NCBI GenBank assembly: GCA_050012855.1
Contig: JBEKGJ010000013.1
Span: 1-64,000, forward strand
DNA length: 64,000 nucleotides
Direction of reading: 5' to 3'
Source of the DNA: JAJXZJ01 sp050012855
GTDB taxonomy: Bacteria > Verrucomicrobiota > Verrucomicrobiia > Limisphaerales > J093
Shown: piece by piece, positions 41,558 to 50,582 of the stretch
How positions within the stretch are numbered: the stretch's first letter is position 1
Layout of the letters: every line of letters begins with the position of its first letter
The notes under the pieces: generated by a model
Seen by the model: the letters and a program-made list of their open reading frames with translations, nothing else
Told to the model about the DNA's origin: nothing
Databases searched by the model: none
Position numbers and translations under genes: made by a program

Positions 41558-43018
41558 ATGCACATGGAACCGCAAGCTGACATCGCCGTCATCGGCCTGG
41601 CCGTCATGGGCCAGAACCTGATCCTGAACATGAACGACCACGGCTTCACCGTCGTGGCTTTCAACCGCACCGTCGAGAAGGTGGACGCCTTCCTCGCCGC
41701 CGAGGCCAGGGGTACCAAGGTCATCGGTGCCCACTCGCTGGCTGAGATGGTCGGTTTCCTCAAACGTCCTCGGCGCGTCATGCTCATGGTCAAGGCCGGC
41801 GCCGCGGTGGACGAGTTCATCGAGCACCTGCTCCCGCTGCTCGAACCCGGCGACATCATCATTGACGGCGGCAACTCGCTCTTTGAAGACACCATCCGGC
41901 GCCTCAGCCATGTCGAGTCGAAGGGCTTGCTCTACATCGGCGCGGGCGTGAGCGGCGGCGAGGAGGGAGCCCGGCACGGCCCGAGCATCATGCCCGGCGG
42001 CAGCCCCGCCGCGTGGCCGCACGTCAAACCCATTTTCCAGGCCATCGCGGCAAAGGTCGGCGACGGCGTCCCCTGTTGCGACTGGGTCGGCGAAGGCGGC
42101 GCCGGCCATTATGTGAAAATGGTCCACAACGGCATCGAGTACGGCGACATGCAGCTCATCTGCGAGGCCTATCACATCATGAAGGACGGCCTCGGCCTGA
42201 CGCCCGACGAAATGAGCGTCGCGTTCGCCGACTGGAACCAAGCCGAACTCGAATCCTACCTCATCGAAATCACCCGCGACATCCTCGCCCGGAAGGACGA
42301 CGACGGCGCGCCGCTCGTGGACAAGATCCTCGACACTGCGGGCCAGAAGGGCACGGGCAAATGGACGGTCATCTCGTCGCAGGAGTTTGGCATCCCCATC
42401 ACGCTGATTGCGGAAGCGGTTTATGCGCGTTGTGTTTCCGCGTTGAAAGACCAGCGCGTGGCGGCCGCGAAGGCGTTCCCGCCATCCGCGCCCACGTTCG
42501 CCGGCGACCGGCAGCAATGGGTGAACGACGTTCGCAAGGCGCTCTACGCTTCGAAGATCGTCAGCTACACGCAGGGCTATCTGCTGATGCGCGCGGCGGC
42601 GCAGCATTACGGCTGGAACCTCAATTACGGCGGCATCGCGCTGATGTGGCGCGGTGGCTGCATCATCCGCAGCGTGTTCCTCGGCGAGATCAAGAAGGCG
42701 TTCGACAAGCACCCGGACCTGGCCAACCTGCTGCTCGATCCGTTCTTCCGGAAAGCGATCAAGAGCGCTGCGCGGAGCTGGCGCAAGGTCGTGAGCACCG
42801 CCGTGAAGAAGGGCATTCCGACGCCCGCGTTCAGCACAGCGCTGGCGTTCTTCGACGGCATCCGCAGCGAGCGCTTGCCCGCGAACCTGCTCCAGGCCCA
42901 GCGCGATTATTTCGGCGCACACACCTACGAGCGCGTGGACCAGCCACGCGGCCAGTTCTTCCACACGAACTGGACCGGCGCCGGCGGCCGCGTCGCCAGC
43001 AGCACTTACACGGTGTAA
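41558..43018 (+). CDS. gnd: 6-phosphogluconate dehydrogenase, decarboxylating
   Basis: 486 residues, standard length. NADP binding: IAVIGLAVMGQNLILNMND. The catalytic core is intact, with LYIGAGVSGGEEGARHGPS, the KMVHNGIEYGDMQL active-site Lys/Asn segment, and TGKWTVISSQEFGIPITLI. It oxidatively decarboxylates 6-phosphogluconate to ribulose-5-phosphate in the pentose phosphate pathway, yielding NADPH. It has a promoter space of ~150 bp shared with the divergent DUF6600 gene. No zwf or pgl gene is in the window. Confidence 0.97.
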   Translation: MHMEPQADIAVIGLAVMGQNLILNMNDHGFTVVAFNRTVEKVDAFLAAEARGTKVIGAHSLAEMVGFLKRPRRVMLMVKAGAAVDEFIEHLLPLLEPGDIIIDGGNSLFEDTIRRLSHVESKGLLYIGAGVSGGEEGARHGPSIMPGGSPAAWPHVKPIFQAIAAKVGDGVPCCDWVGEGGAGHYVKMVHNGIEYGDMQLICEAYHIMKDGLGLTPDEMSVAFADWNQAELESYLIEITRDILARKDDDGAPLVDKILDTAGQKGTGKWTVISSQEFGIPITLIAEAVYARCVSALKDQRVAAAKAFPPSAPTFAGDRQQWVNDVRKALYASKIVSYTQGYLLMRAAAQHYGWNLNYGGIALMWRGGCIIRSVFLGEIKKAFDKHPDLANLLLDPFFRKAIKSAARSWRKVVSTAVKKGIPTPAFSTALAFFDGIRSERLPANLLQAQRDYFGAHTYERVDQPRGQFFHTNWTGAGGRVASSTYTV

Positions 43019-43253
43019 ACCGGGATCCGAAACTGAAATGGGGACCGCGCCCGCCCCGGGTGCTAGCGCTACGCCATCCGCTGCATTCAGGCCCGCCCGC
43101 CAAGCTTCCGGACGACTTCGTGAATTGGGCCTGGGTGAAACCAAAGATTGACACTGGACTACTGGGTGGTAACCGGCTATTGAGGCAAGTGTCTCCCGGG
43201 GCAGACCCGGGTGAGCCACACATCAATGTGAACTGAAGCTTCAAGAAGAGTCT

Positions 43254-44624
43254 ATGAAACAGAACTTCCATGTCAGTCGTCGTCATTTTCTCCGGCGCAC
43301 CGCGGCGATCGCCGGCGCGGCGGCTGGGGCACGATTCTTCGCGATGCCTTCCCTGCTGGGGGCCGATTCGCCCAATGCAAAACTGGGCGTGGCCGTCATC
43401 GGTGCCGGCGGCATGGGCGGTTACAGTTTCGAGTCCGCGCTCAACGAGCGGCTCGTCGCGATTTGTGACGTGGACGACAAGACGATCGCGGACCGGCTCA
43501 AGCAATTCAGCGAGAAGTTCAAAGACCAGCCGGCCCCCAAGGCGTTTTACGACTATCGCAAGATGCTCGACGAATGCCAGAAGGACATTGACGTTGTTTT
43601 GATCGCCACTCCGGACCATCACCACGCGCCGGCGGCCATCCGGTCTATTCGCCTCGGCAAGGCCACGTTCTCACAGAAGCCGCTGGCCCACGACATCTAT
43701 GAGTGTTACGCCCTTGCGAAGGCGGCGCGGGAAAAGAAGATGCCGACGCAGATGGGCAACCAGGGCCATTGCAGCGATACGATTCGCAAGGCCTGCGAGT
43801 ATATCTGGGCGGGCGCCATCGGCAACGTGACCGAGACTCACTCGTTGCTGGGACGCAACTTCGGCGGCAGCGGCGGCCGGCCCGCGAGCAAGCCGGTCCC
43901 GGCTGGATTGCATTGGGATGAATGGATCGGGCCCGCTCCTTTCCGCGAATTTCATGACAACCTCCATCCCTTCAATTGGCGGAATTGGCGCCAGTTCGGA
44001 ACCGGCACCATCGGCGACATGGCCTGCCATAACCTCGACGCCCTCTTTTGGGCTCTCAAGATCGGCGAAGCCAAGCACTTCACCATCGAATGCCTCCATA
44101 CCACGGGCGGCAGCGAGGAAATGTATCCCCAGAGCAACATCGTGCGATACGAAGTCCCTGCCCGCGGCGATATGGGACCGGTCAAAGTCCACGTGTACGA
44201 CAACGCCGAGCTGCGGCCGGACATCATGAAGGATGCCGAGAAGAAGTATGAAACCAAGTTCGGCGAAGACACGCTGTTCGTTGGGGACAAGGGTCTTTTC
44301 CGCACCGGCGGCACCTGCGATTCGCTCGGCTTTCTCCCGGAAAACCGGCGCGCGGAGATTCCAGTGCCCAAGCAGGTTTTGTCCCGCGCTCACGGCGGCC
44401 CCATCGAAGACCTCTTCTACGCCTGCAAGCACGGATCCGTCCCCTGCTCGAATTTCCCGAGCGCCGCCGCTCCGCTCACCGCTTTTGCTCTCACCGGCCA
44501 CCTCGCCCAGTTTGCCGGGGTGGGCAAGAAACTCGAATGGGATGTCGAGCAGATGAAATGCACCAACCTGCCGGAAATCAATCGCTACCTCCGCCGCGAA
44601 TACCGGCCGGGTTGGGAGGTGTAA
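43254..44624 (+). CDS. Tat-exported Gfo/Idh/MocA-family oxidoreductase
   Basis: A twin-arginine signal (SRRHFLRRTAAIAGAAAG) precedes a Rossmann domain with VAVIGAGGMGGYSFES. The family motif that usually reads EKP appears as QKPLAH after KATFS, so the conserved Glu is Gln here. The C-terminal dehydrogenase-fold domain contains GTIGDMACHNLDALFW, with the likely catalytic HN pair. Such exported members are numerous in Verrucomicrobiota and Planctomycetes and act on sugars or inositols, using a tightly bound NAD(P) carried through Tat. Substrate unknown. 456 residues. Confidence 0.85.
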   Translation: MKQNFHVSRRHFLRRTAAIAGAAAGARFFAMPSLLGADSPNAKLGVAVIGAGGMGGYSFESALNERLVAICDVDDKTIADRLKQFSEKFKDQPAPKAFYDYRKMLDECQKDIDVVLIATPDHHHAPAAIRSIRLGKATFSQKPLAHDIYECYALAKAAREKKMPTQMGNQGHCSDTIRKACEYIWAGAIGNVTETHSLLGRNFGGSGGRPASKPVPAGLHWDEWIGPAPFREFHDNLHPFNWRNWRQFGTGTIGDMACHNLDALFWALKIGEAKHFTIECLHTTGGSEEMYPQSNIVRYEVPARGDMGPVKVHVYDNAELRPDIMKDAEKKYETKFGEDTLFVGDKGLFRTGGTCDSLGFLPENRRAEIPVPKQVLSRAHGGPIEDLFYACKHGSVPCSNFPSAAAPLTAFALTGHLAQFAGVGKKLEWDVEQMKCTNLPEINRYLRREYRPGWEV

Positions 44625-44828
44625 TCCTCTCGCCCCTTGATACTGGCATCCTCGTCCGGCAGCGTGGTATCAGAATGAGCGAGACGGAAAATCAATTCTC
44701 TCTCACCGGCGCAGCGTTAACAAACCGGCGGCGCGTCCAAAACCAAATTGTCATCAGTAAAAGGCCGTCGGCTGGCTCCGCGGCGAGGGGCCATTTCGTG
44801 TCACCTCTCGCCAATTCGGAGGTTCCTT

Positions 44829-45377
44829 ATGAAAAACTCGTTGTGGAAGTTGTGTCTGATGGCAGGGTTTTCCTGCCTGATACTGGTGGGCAATGCGACG
44901 TTGGTAGGTGGCGCCCAGGACGATCCTCCTGGGCCTGATCAACGCCTCCAGCGATTAGAGCGGCGCATCAACGAGCTGGCCGAACGGCAGGACCAGATGA
45001 TGCGTACGTTTGGTGTTCCCCAAGTACCGCAGCCGCAGATGATGCCTCCGGTTGGTGTTCGGCCGGAACGTCAGGGACAGATGCCCTCAGTCGGTCCGGA
45101 AAACACAGGACTCCCGATGCCGCCGACAGGATGGCGTGGTCCGGTGGAGAGGAGGGTGCGCCAGGATCTTGGCGGCATGCTGCGGTTGATCGCCCTGGTG
45201 TGCATCCTGTGCAACATTCTGATGGCCATTTGGATTTTCACCGATATTCGCAAACGCGGAGAAGGGGCCGGCATTTTTATTGCCTTGGCGCTCGTGGCAG
45301 GAATTCCAGCGGCAATAATCTACGCGTTGGTGAGAATCGGCGATAGAACGTCGGCGACGGGAAAACAGACGGTTTAG
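44829..45377 (+). CDS. Signal-peptide membrane protein with coiled coil and C-terminal helices
   Basis: ATG 44829 follows GGAGGTTCCTT and gives MKNSLWKLCLMAGFSCLILV, a signal peptide or first helix. A short coiled coil (LQRLERRINELAERQDQMMR, ~38-58), a Met/Pro-rich linker, and two hydrophobic segments near the C terminus (LIALVCILCNILMAIWIF, IFIALALVAGIPAAIIYALV) follow. 182 residues. No family was recognised. The C-terminal part resembles small integral-membrane proteins of the PLDc_N/DUF type, with no catalytic residues. Confidence 0.55.
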   Translation: MKNSLWKLCLMAGFSCLILVGNATLVGGAQDDPPGPDQRLQRLERRINELAERQDQMMRTFGVPQVPQPQMMPPVGVRPERQGQMPSVGPENTGLPMPPTGWRGPVERRVRQDLGGMLRLIALVCILCNILMAIWIFTDIRKRGEGAGIFIALALVAGIPAAIIYALVRIGDRTSATGKQTV

Positions 45378-45471
45378 GCACGCCGTAGCACCAGCGTAGG
45401 TTGCAGACCCGCGGTCCGGGGGCAGTGCACGGATGCGCCCGGTCTGGGCTCGTCCCAACGCGGCCCCGGCA

Positions 45472-46242
45472 TCACGCGGTGGGTTTGCCGAGCAGGGCTT
45501 GAAGTTTGTCGCGATACCCGCGGCTCAACGAAAGCCTTGTGCCGTTGCGCAGGATCACCACGTAATCGCCATGGAACATCGGCTGCAGCTCCTTGATGCG
45601 CTCGACGTTCACAATGGTGGACCGGCTGATGCGCATGAACTGGGCCGGAGCGAGCCGGGCCTCCAGCGCGGTCATCGTCTCGCGCAGCATGTGCGACTCC
45701 GGGCCGAGGTGGAGGGTCACGTAGTTGTCCGCGGCCTCGATCCACTCAATGTCCGTGGTCTTGAGGAACAACACGCGTCCGCCCGTCTTGACCGCGAGCC
45801 GGTCGGCCGGCTTTGGCTCCGGACGCATCTCGGCGAGCAGGGCGGTCAGGCGCTGGCTCAACTCGCCGCTGCGCGCCTGCGCCAGCCGAGTGCGCGCCCG
45901 CTCGAGCGCGAGCCGGAACCTCTCGCGATCGAAAGGCTTCAGGAGGTAATCGAGCGCGTGGACCTCGAAGGCCCGCAAGGCGTGCTGGTTGAAGGCCGTC
46001 ACGAAAACAATCTCCGGCGTCCGGGCGGTGCGGATGGTTTCGACCACGCCGAAGCCGTCAAGCTCGGGCATCTGGATGTCGAGGAAGACGAGGTCCGGCT
46101 GGTCGCGCAGGATGGCGGCCGCCGCCTCCCGCCCGTCGCCGCATTCGCCGATGATCTCGACGTCCGCTTCGGCTTCGAGCAGCTTCCGCAACCGCTCCCG
46201 GGCGAGCGGTTCGTCATCCACGATCAGTGTGCGCATCTTCAT
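45472..46242 (-). CDS. LytTR-family response regulator
   Basis: ATG 46242 (MKMRTLIVDDEPLARERLRK); ATG 46236 is a close alternative. The receiver domain has DDE acidic pocket residues in LIVDDE, the phospho-acceptor Asp in LVFLDIQMPELDG, and Lys in YLLKPF. The LytTR DNA-binding domain covers ~150-256 (LKTTDIEWIEAADNYVTLHL, LAPAQFMRISRSTIVNVERI). It regulates transcription on phosphorylation. No sensor kinase is nearby, so the partner is outside the window. Confidence 0.92.
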   Translation of the reverse strand: MKMRTLIVDDEPLARERLRKLLEAEADVEIIGECGDGREAAAAILRDQPDLVFLDIQMPELDGFGVVETIRTARTPEIVFVTAFNQHALRAFEVHALDYLLKPFDRERFRLALERARTRLAQARSGELSQRLTALLAEMRPEPKPADRLAVKTGGRVLFLKTTDIEWIEAADNYVTLHLGPESHMLRETMTALEARLAPAQFMRISRSTIVNVERIKELQPMFHGDYVVILRNGTRLSLSRGYRDKLQALLGKPTA

Positions 46243-46748
46243 ATTTGGGTTGTCGCCGCGGGCAGACCATGCCCGCACGGTCGGAACCGGGCACACCGCA
46301 GGCTAGCGCAGCCCGGCGCGGCCGACAAGGGTGACGCGATGCCTGACGCGATGCACGTCTTGGGATTCCTGCCTTGTCGGGCCAGCCACCCTCCAGGAAG
46401 AAAAGCTCAAGGTGGATCGCGAACCGCCGGTCCGGGACGACCACTGCCCGTCCCGCCTCGGGCAGCCACCACTTGTGCCGAGAACGAATGGTGGAGCGTC
46501 CCCGGCGAGCCGGCTCGTCAGAGCCATACCAAATCAGGACGCTGCCCGAAAATCCTGCGCTTCGTCGCCGCGCCGGAACCGGTCGAAAAAGTGCGGGAAT
46601 CGCTCAACCAGCTTGTGGCAGATGCCCACCGGCTCGAACGCAACCAGCTCAAACTCCGGCTCAAACAGGCCGTGCCCGAATACCAACCCTGGTCTGAACC
46701 GGCATTTCTGAGTTCGACCTTTCGCCGCTCCACCGGTAAGACTGCCGC
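46243..46748. other. Intergenic, no gene recognised
   Basis: About 500 bp between the divergent LytTR and ROK genes. A frame across 46550-46748 encodes a helical segment (LNQLVADAHRLERNQLKLRL) that might be a decayed gene end, but it has no start or stop of its own and no clear family. Low-complexity GC-rich sequence fills the rest. Confidence 0.4.
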
Positions 46749-47669
46749 ATGGCAGCAACCTGCGTGGGCATCGAAATCGGGGGCACGAAACTCCAAATCG
46801 TCGCGGGCGACGCCCGCGGCTCCGTCGGCGGGCGTTTTCATTTTTCCGTGGACCGCGCGGCGGGCGCGACCGGCATTCGGCGCCAGATCGAAGGCACCCT
46901 CCGACAATTGGTCGCGGCTGAAGACATTCTGGCCCTCGGCGTTGGCTATGGCGGGCCGGTGGACTGGCGGACCGGTCATATCCGCTGCTCACACCACGTG
47001 GCCGGCTGGTCGGACTTTCCCCTCGGCGCCTGGCTCCATGAAATCGCCGGCTGCCCGGTCGCCGTGGACAACGACGCCAACGTGGCCGCGCTCGGCGAGG
47101 CACGTCTGGGCGCTGGCAGCGGTCGCAACCCGGTCTTCTACGTCACACTCGGCAGCGGTGTGGGTGGCGGTTTGGTCGCCGAGGGCCGTGTTTTTCATGG
47201 CGCTTCGCCCGGCGAGGCGGAGATCGGCCACGTGCGGCTCGACCGTGGCGGGACGACCGTTGAATCACGCTGTTCCGGCTGGGCGGTGGACCGCCGCATC
47301 CGCGAGCAGGTCCAGCGCGAGCCATCCGGTGTCCTGGCCCGCCTCGTGGGCGAGTCCTCCGGCGCCGAGGCCCGTCACCTGGCGGCGGCCCTCCACGGAA
47401 GCGATCCGGCCGCGCGCGACATCCTCCGGGAGGCCGCCGCCGACCTCGCGTTCGGCCTCTCCCACGCGGTGCATTTGTTCCACCCCGAAGTTATTGTTCT
47501 GGGCGGGGGTTTGTCCCTGTTGGGCGAACCCTTGCGCGCCGCGGTGGCGGAGGCCTTGCCGCCGTTCGTGATGGACGCGTTTCAGCCCCCGCCAGCCATT
47601 GCCCTGGCCACGCTGCGTGAGGACGCCGTGCCTGTCGGCGCCCTCCTGCTGGCGGGTGCCCTGGGTTGA
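46749..47669 (+). CDS. ROK-family sugar kinase/glucokinase-like protein
   Basis: It starts MAATCVGIEIGGTKLQIVAG, the ATP phosphate-1 loop of ROK kinases. DNDANVAALGEARLGAG has the catalytic Asp, and GEAEIGHVRLDRGG the ExGH-type block. The zinc-binding CxCGxxGCxE of classical ROK proteins is not present in full: the segment reads TVESRCSGWAVDRRI, so metal binding at this site is doubtful. 306 residues. It probably phosphorylates glucose or an amino sugar. The next gene, a SIS isomerase, begins 61 bases later. Confidence 0.87.
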   Translation: MAATCVGIEIGGTKLQIVAGDARGSVGGRFHFSVDRAAGATGIRRQIEGTLRQLVAAEDILALGVGYGGPVDWRTGHIRCSHHVAGWSDFPLGAWLHEIAGCPVAVDNDANVAALGEARLGAGSGRNPVFYVTLGSGVGGGLVAEGRVFHGASPGEAEIGHVRLDRGGTTVESRCSGWAVDRRIREQVQREPSGVLARLVGESSGAEARHLAAALHGSDPAARDILREAAADLAFGLSHAVHLFHPEVIVLGGGLSLLGEPLRAAVAEALPPFVMDAFQPPPAIALATLREDAVPVGALLLAGALG

Positions 47670-47730
47670 GACCGGGCTGCCGCCGCATTTCGCTGTCGCG
47701 GGGCGCCGGGTTTTGCGCTAATCTTCGGCG

Positions 47731-48354
47731 ATGAACGATTGGATCAACGAGTATGTGCGTGCCCAGAAGGCGGCCCTGGATTCCATTCCTGCCGACACGG
47801 TCGCGCGTTTGATTGAGGTGTTGCGCACCGCCTGGCAGGAAGGCCGCCAGATCTTCGTGTTCGGGAACGGCGGGAGCGCCGCCAACGCCTCGCACTTCGT
47901 CACCGACCTGGGCAAAGGGTCTTCCGACAAGCTGGGCAAGCGCTTCCGTGTCCTGTCGCTCAACGACAACGTGGGCTGGCTGACCGCCCTGGGCAATGAT
48001 TACGCCTACGAGGATGTCTTCGTCGGCCAGTTGCAGAACTACGCCCAGCCGGGTGACGTCGTGTTGACGATGAGCGTCAGCGGCAACTCCCCGAACGCGG
48101 TCAAGGCCGTGGATTGGGCGGCCCAACACGGGCTGCGGACGATCGCCCTCGTCGGCGGCAAACGCGGCCGGCTGGCCGAACTGGCCGAATACGTGATCGT
48201 GATCAACGACACCCACTACGGTCGTGTCGAAGACTGCCACATGGGGATCTGCCACCTGTTGTGCTACGCCTTCATGGAACATCCCGAGATCGCCGGGGGA
48301 ACGAGGCCCGACCCCGTCCGCCGGCCCGAAATCGCGGTTGCCCATTCACGTTAG
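47731..48354 (+). CDS. SIS-domain phosphosugar isomerase (GmhA-like)
   Basis: 207 residues; start MNDWINEYVRAQKAALDSIP. The SIS core shows FVFGNGGSAANASHFVTDLG and VLTMSVSGNSPNAVKAVDWA, with GRVEDCHMGICHLLCYAF near the end. GmhA-type enzymes convert sedoheptulose-7-phosphate to heptose-7-phosphate for LPS. The match is to the wider GmhA/DiaA group, so exact activity is not fixed. It follows the ROK kinase on the same strand. Confidence 0.82.
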   Translation: MNDWINEYVRAQKAALDSIPADTVARLIEVLRTAWQEGRQIFVFGNGGSAANASHFVTDLGKGSSDKLGKRFRVLSLNDNVGWLTALGNDYAYEDVFVGQLQNYAQPGDVVLTMSVSGNSPNAVKAVDWAAQHGLRTIALVGGKRGRLAELAEYVIVINDTHYGRVEDCHMGICHLLCYAFMEHPEIAGGTRPDPVRRPEIAVAHSR

Positions 48355-48426
48355 CTGGATTAAAGTCATTCATCATAAATTGTGAAGTGAGTATGCACAT
48401 TCGAGCGGAAGACCAAGGAGCCTGCC

Positions 48427-49338
48427 ATGATCCCCTGCAACCGACGTGAATTCCTCAAGCACACCCTCGCCGGCGCCGGGCTGGCGCTGACCGCGCCGGC
48501 GTGGCGTGGCCTGGCCGCCGAGGCCGCCGCGCCGCTGGCCTGCAAAGGGGACGACCTGGTCCCGCTCGGCCGCACCGGGATCAAGGTTTCACGCCTGGCT
48601 CAGGGCACCGGCTACAACGGCTGGGCCCGCCAGTCCGACCATACCCGCCTGGGCAAGGAAGCCTTCGACCGCCTGGCCCGCCACAGCCTTGACCGGGGCA
48701 TCCGGTTCTTCGACATGGCGGACCTCTACGGCACGCATCCGTTCGTTCGCGATGCCATCAAGGGCCTCCCGCGCGACCGGGTGGTCCTGCTCAGCAAAAT
48801 CTGGGTGCGCAAGGAGGATTGGGTCACGCCGTCCGGCGGCGCCGTGGCCGAGGTGGATCGTTTTTGCCAGGAGCTCGCCACCGACCATCTCGACGTTTGC
48901 CTGATCCACTGTGCGACTGACGACAAGTGGGTGGACCAGTTCGAACACGTCCGCGACGAGTTGACGACGCTCAAGCGAAAAGGTCGCGTCCGGGCGGTCG
49001 GGGTTTCCTGCCACGATCTCGGCGCGCTGCAACTTGCCGCCACCCATCCGTGGGTGGATGTGATCTTCGCCCGCATCAACTATAAAGGCGGCAAGGATTA
49101 CTCGATGGACGGCACGGCGCAGGAAATCGCCACCACGCTCAAGCTGGCCCGCAAAAACGGCAAGGCGGTCGTGGGCATGAAAATCTTTGGCGCCGGCAAG
49201 CTGATCGAGCCTGAGCAGAAGGACACCTCGCTCAAGTTCGTCTTCGCCCATGGCCTGGTGGACGCGATCACCATTGGCATGAAGAAACCGGAGGAAGTGG
49301 ACGATACACTCACCCGGATGAGCCAGGTGAAGGTGTGA
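48427..49338 (+). CDS. Tat-exported aldo/keto reductase
   Basis: A twin-arginine signal (NRREFLKHTLAGAGLALTAPA) precedes the barrel. The start of the aldo/keto fold is VPLGRTGIKVSRLAQGTGYN. The catalytic residues are the Asp and Tyr in FFDMADLYG, the Lys in VVLLSKIW, and the His in CLIHCATDD. NADPH phosphate contacts appear in AITIGMKKPEEVDDTL. 303 residues. A periplasmic AKR of this kind is typical of the group; substrate unknown. A terminator follows the stop. Confidence 0.88.
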   Translation: MIPCNRREFLKHTLAGAGLALTAPAWRGLAAEAAAPLACKGDDLVPLGRTGIKVSRLAQGTGYNGWARQSDHTRLGKEAFDRLARHSLDRGIRFFDMADLYGTHPFVRDAIKGLPRDRVVLLSKIWVRKEDWVTPSGGAVAEVDRFCQELATDHLDVCLIHCATDDKWVDQFEHVRDELTTLKRKGRVRAVGVSCHDLGALQLAATHPWVDVIFARINYKGGKDYSMDGTAQEIATTLKLARKNGKAVVGMKIFGAGKLIEPEQKDTSLKFVFAHGLVDAITIGMKKPEEVDDTLTRMSQVKV

Positions 49339-49360
49339 CGGGAATACGAAAGATTCAGCC

Positions 49361-49394
49361 AACGCCGGGACCGCAAGGTGCCCGGCGTTTTTGT
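49361..49394 (+). terminator. Rho-independent terminator
   Basis: ACGCCGGG pairs with CCCGGCGT across an 11-nt loop, then TTTTT. It lies 23 bases after the aldo/keto reductase stop. Confidence 0.85.
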
Positions 49395-49412
49395 TGGCCG
49401 CGGCGAGTCAGA

Positions 49413-49685
49413 TCACGAAGCGGTCGGCTTCGTCGTCGTCGCCAGTTCGGCGAGCTTCTGCTCGATCCGCTGCAACCGGCGGAGCATCTCGCCGGCGACG
49501 TCGGCCAGCCACGCCAGGGCCAGCGTGATCACGGAGAGCAGCATGATGCCGGCTCCCGCCGCGAGCTCGCGGTCGAGGATCAGAAGCGCACCCAACACCA
49601 GGCCGGCCAGACCGCAGACCAGCAGCACCGACCAAACCTTGCGGGCGGACTGGCGCAATTCCCAGGTTTGCTGTTCGTTGTCCAT
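49413..49685 (-). CDS. Small two-helix membrane protein
   Basis: ATG 49685 gives MDNEQQTWELRQSARKVWSV and 90 residues. Two hydrophobic helices (VLLVCGLAGLVLGALLIL and GAGIMLLSVITLALAWLADV) are followed by a coiled-coil-like helix (MLRRLQRIEQKLAELATT). No family is recognised. It lies 38 bp downstream of the DUF1080 gene on the same strand and may be co-transcribed with it. Confidence 0.55.
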   Translation of the reverse strand: MDNEQQTWELRQSARKVWSVLLVCGLAGLVLGALLILDRELAAGAGIMLLSVITLALAWLADVAGEMLRRLQRIEQKLAELATTTKPTAS

Positions 49686-49723
49686 GGTTTTCACGACGGG
49701 GATGGTGGTGGAGGCGGGCGAGA

Positions 49724-50500
49724 TCAGCGCACTTTGCGCCACTGGATGTTCTTGATGACGGCAGCGGTTTCGTAAGTGGCGATACCGAACGGCTGGTTCA
49801 ACTCGATTTCGCCGGGCCGCATGCTCAGGCGTTTGCCCTCGAGGGTGACGTCCGCCGTCTTCTCCGCCCCAACCCACGCCTCGAGTTTGGCGTGGGTTAC
49901 CCGCACGCGGATCCGGAACCACCGCTTCGCCGGATAGTCCTTGAACCGGGTCGTCTCGTTGATCGAAGCGTCGTTGTTGTCAATGCTCGAAATCCCGGTC
50001 ACGCCGCCACCCCAGCCGCCCACCACGAACGTGCAGCACGTCTCGCCCACGGGGAACGTGAGCGCGCAAAAAAAGTCGCTGCCCTCGGTCTTCATCGCGT
50101 CGAGTGCCAGCTCGTAATCCCACGTCGGCAGGTCGTTCGTTTTTACCAAATTCACGCCGGTCAGAATGGCGCCCATGCCCAGCACGAGCTGGCCGTCCCG
50201 CACCGCCACTTCGCCGTGGCCGGCAAACTCCGTCACGCTCCATCCATCGAGCGATTTCCCATCGAACAAGGATTGCCAGCCCTCGCCCGGCAGCGGGGAC
50301 AAATCGAAATAAGGCGCTTCATCGGCTGGCTTGGTCGCGGCGGCGGCGGCCGGGGCCGGCGGCGCCGGCGGAACTGCGGCGTTGGCCGGCGCTGGCACCA
50401 TCGGGACGCAGCAGGTGGTGGTTTGCGAGCAGCCATAAGGCAATGACATCGCCACGCCCGCGAGGACGGCGAGCCCCAGTCGGTACCAGTTCGGCTTCAT
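49724..50500 (-). CDS. DUF1080 (3-keto-disaccharide hydrolase-type) lipoprotein
   Basis: ATG 50500 gives MKPNWYRLGLAVLAGVAMSL and a lipobox ending PYGC. An Ala/Pro linker (~30-62) precedes the DUF1080 beta-sandwich, which opens GWQSLFDGKSLDGWSVTEF and continues with NDLPTWDYELALDAMKTEGS, DFFCALTFPVG and KRWFRIRVRVTHAKLEAWV. The fold is concanavalin-like; in some members it cleaves 3-keto-glycosides, but many are uncharacterised. Exported and membrane-bound. 258 residues. Confidence 0.85.
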   Translation of the reverse strand: MKPNWYRLGLAVLAGVAMSLPYGCSQTTTCCVPMVPAPANAAVPPAPPAPAAAAATKPADEAPYFDLSPLPGEGWQSLFDGKSLDGWSVTEFAGHGEVAVRDGQLVLGMGAILTGVNLVKTNDLPTWDYELALDAMKTEGSDFFCALTFPVGETCCTFVVGGWGGGVTGISSIDNNDASINETTRFKDYPAKRWFRIRVRVTHAKLEAWVGAEKTADVTLEGKRLSMRPGEIELNQPFGIATYETAAVIKNIQWRKVR

Positions 50501-50582
50501 GTTTGTCTCGTGCATCTCACCAACTCCGGTCGGGTAGTCTGCTGCCATTTTCTCTCCGGCGGCCCACAAGGCGAGCAAAAAC

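Noticed and set aside
45433..47571. 712-codon plus-strand frame across the LytTR and ROK genes
   Set aside because: It runs antisense to the response regulator and out of frame through the ROK kinase. A helical stretch near 46550-46748 may be a decayed gene end but is too short to call.
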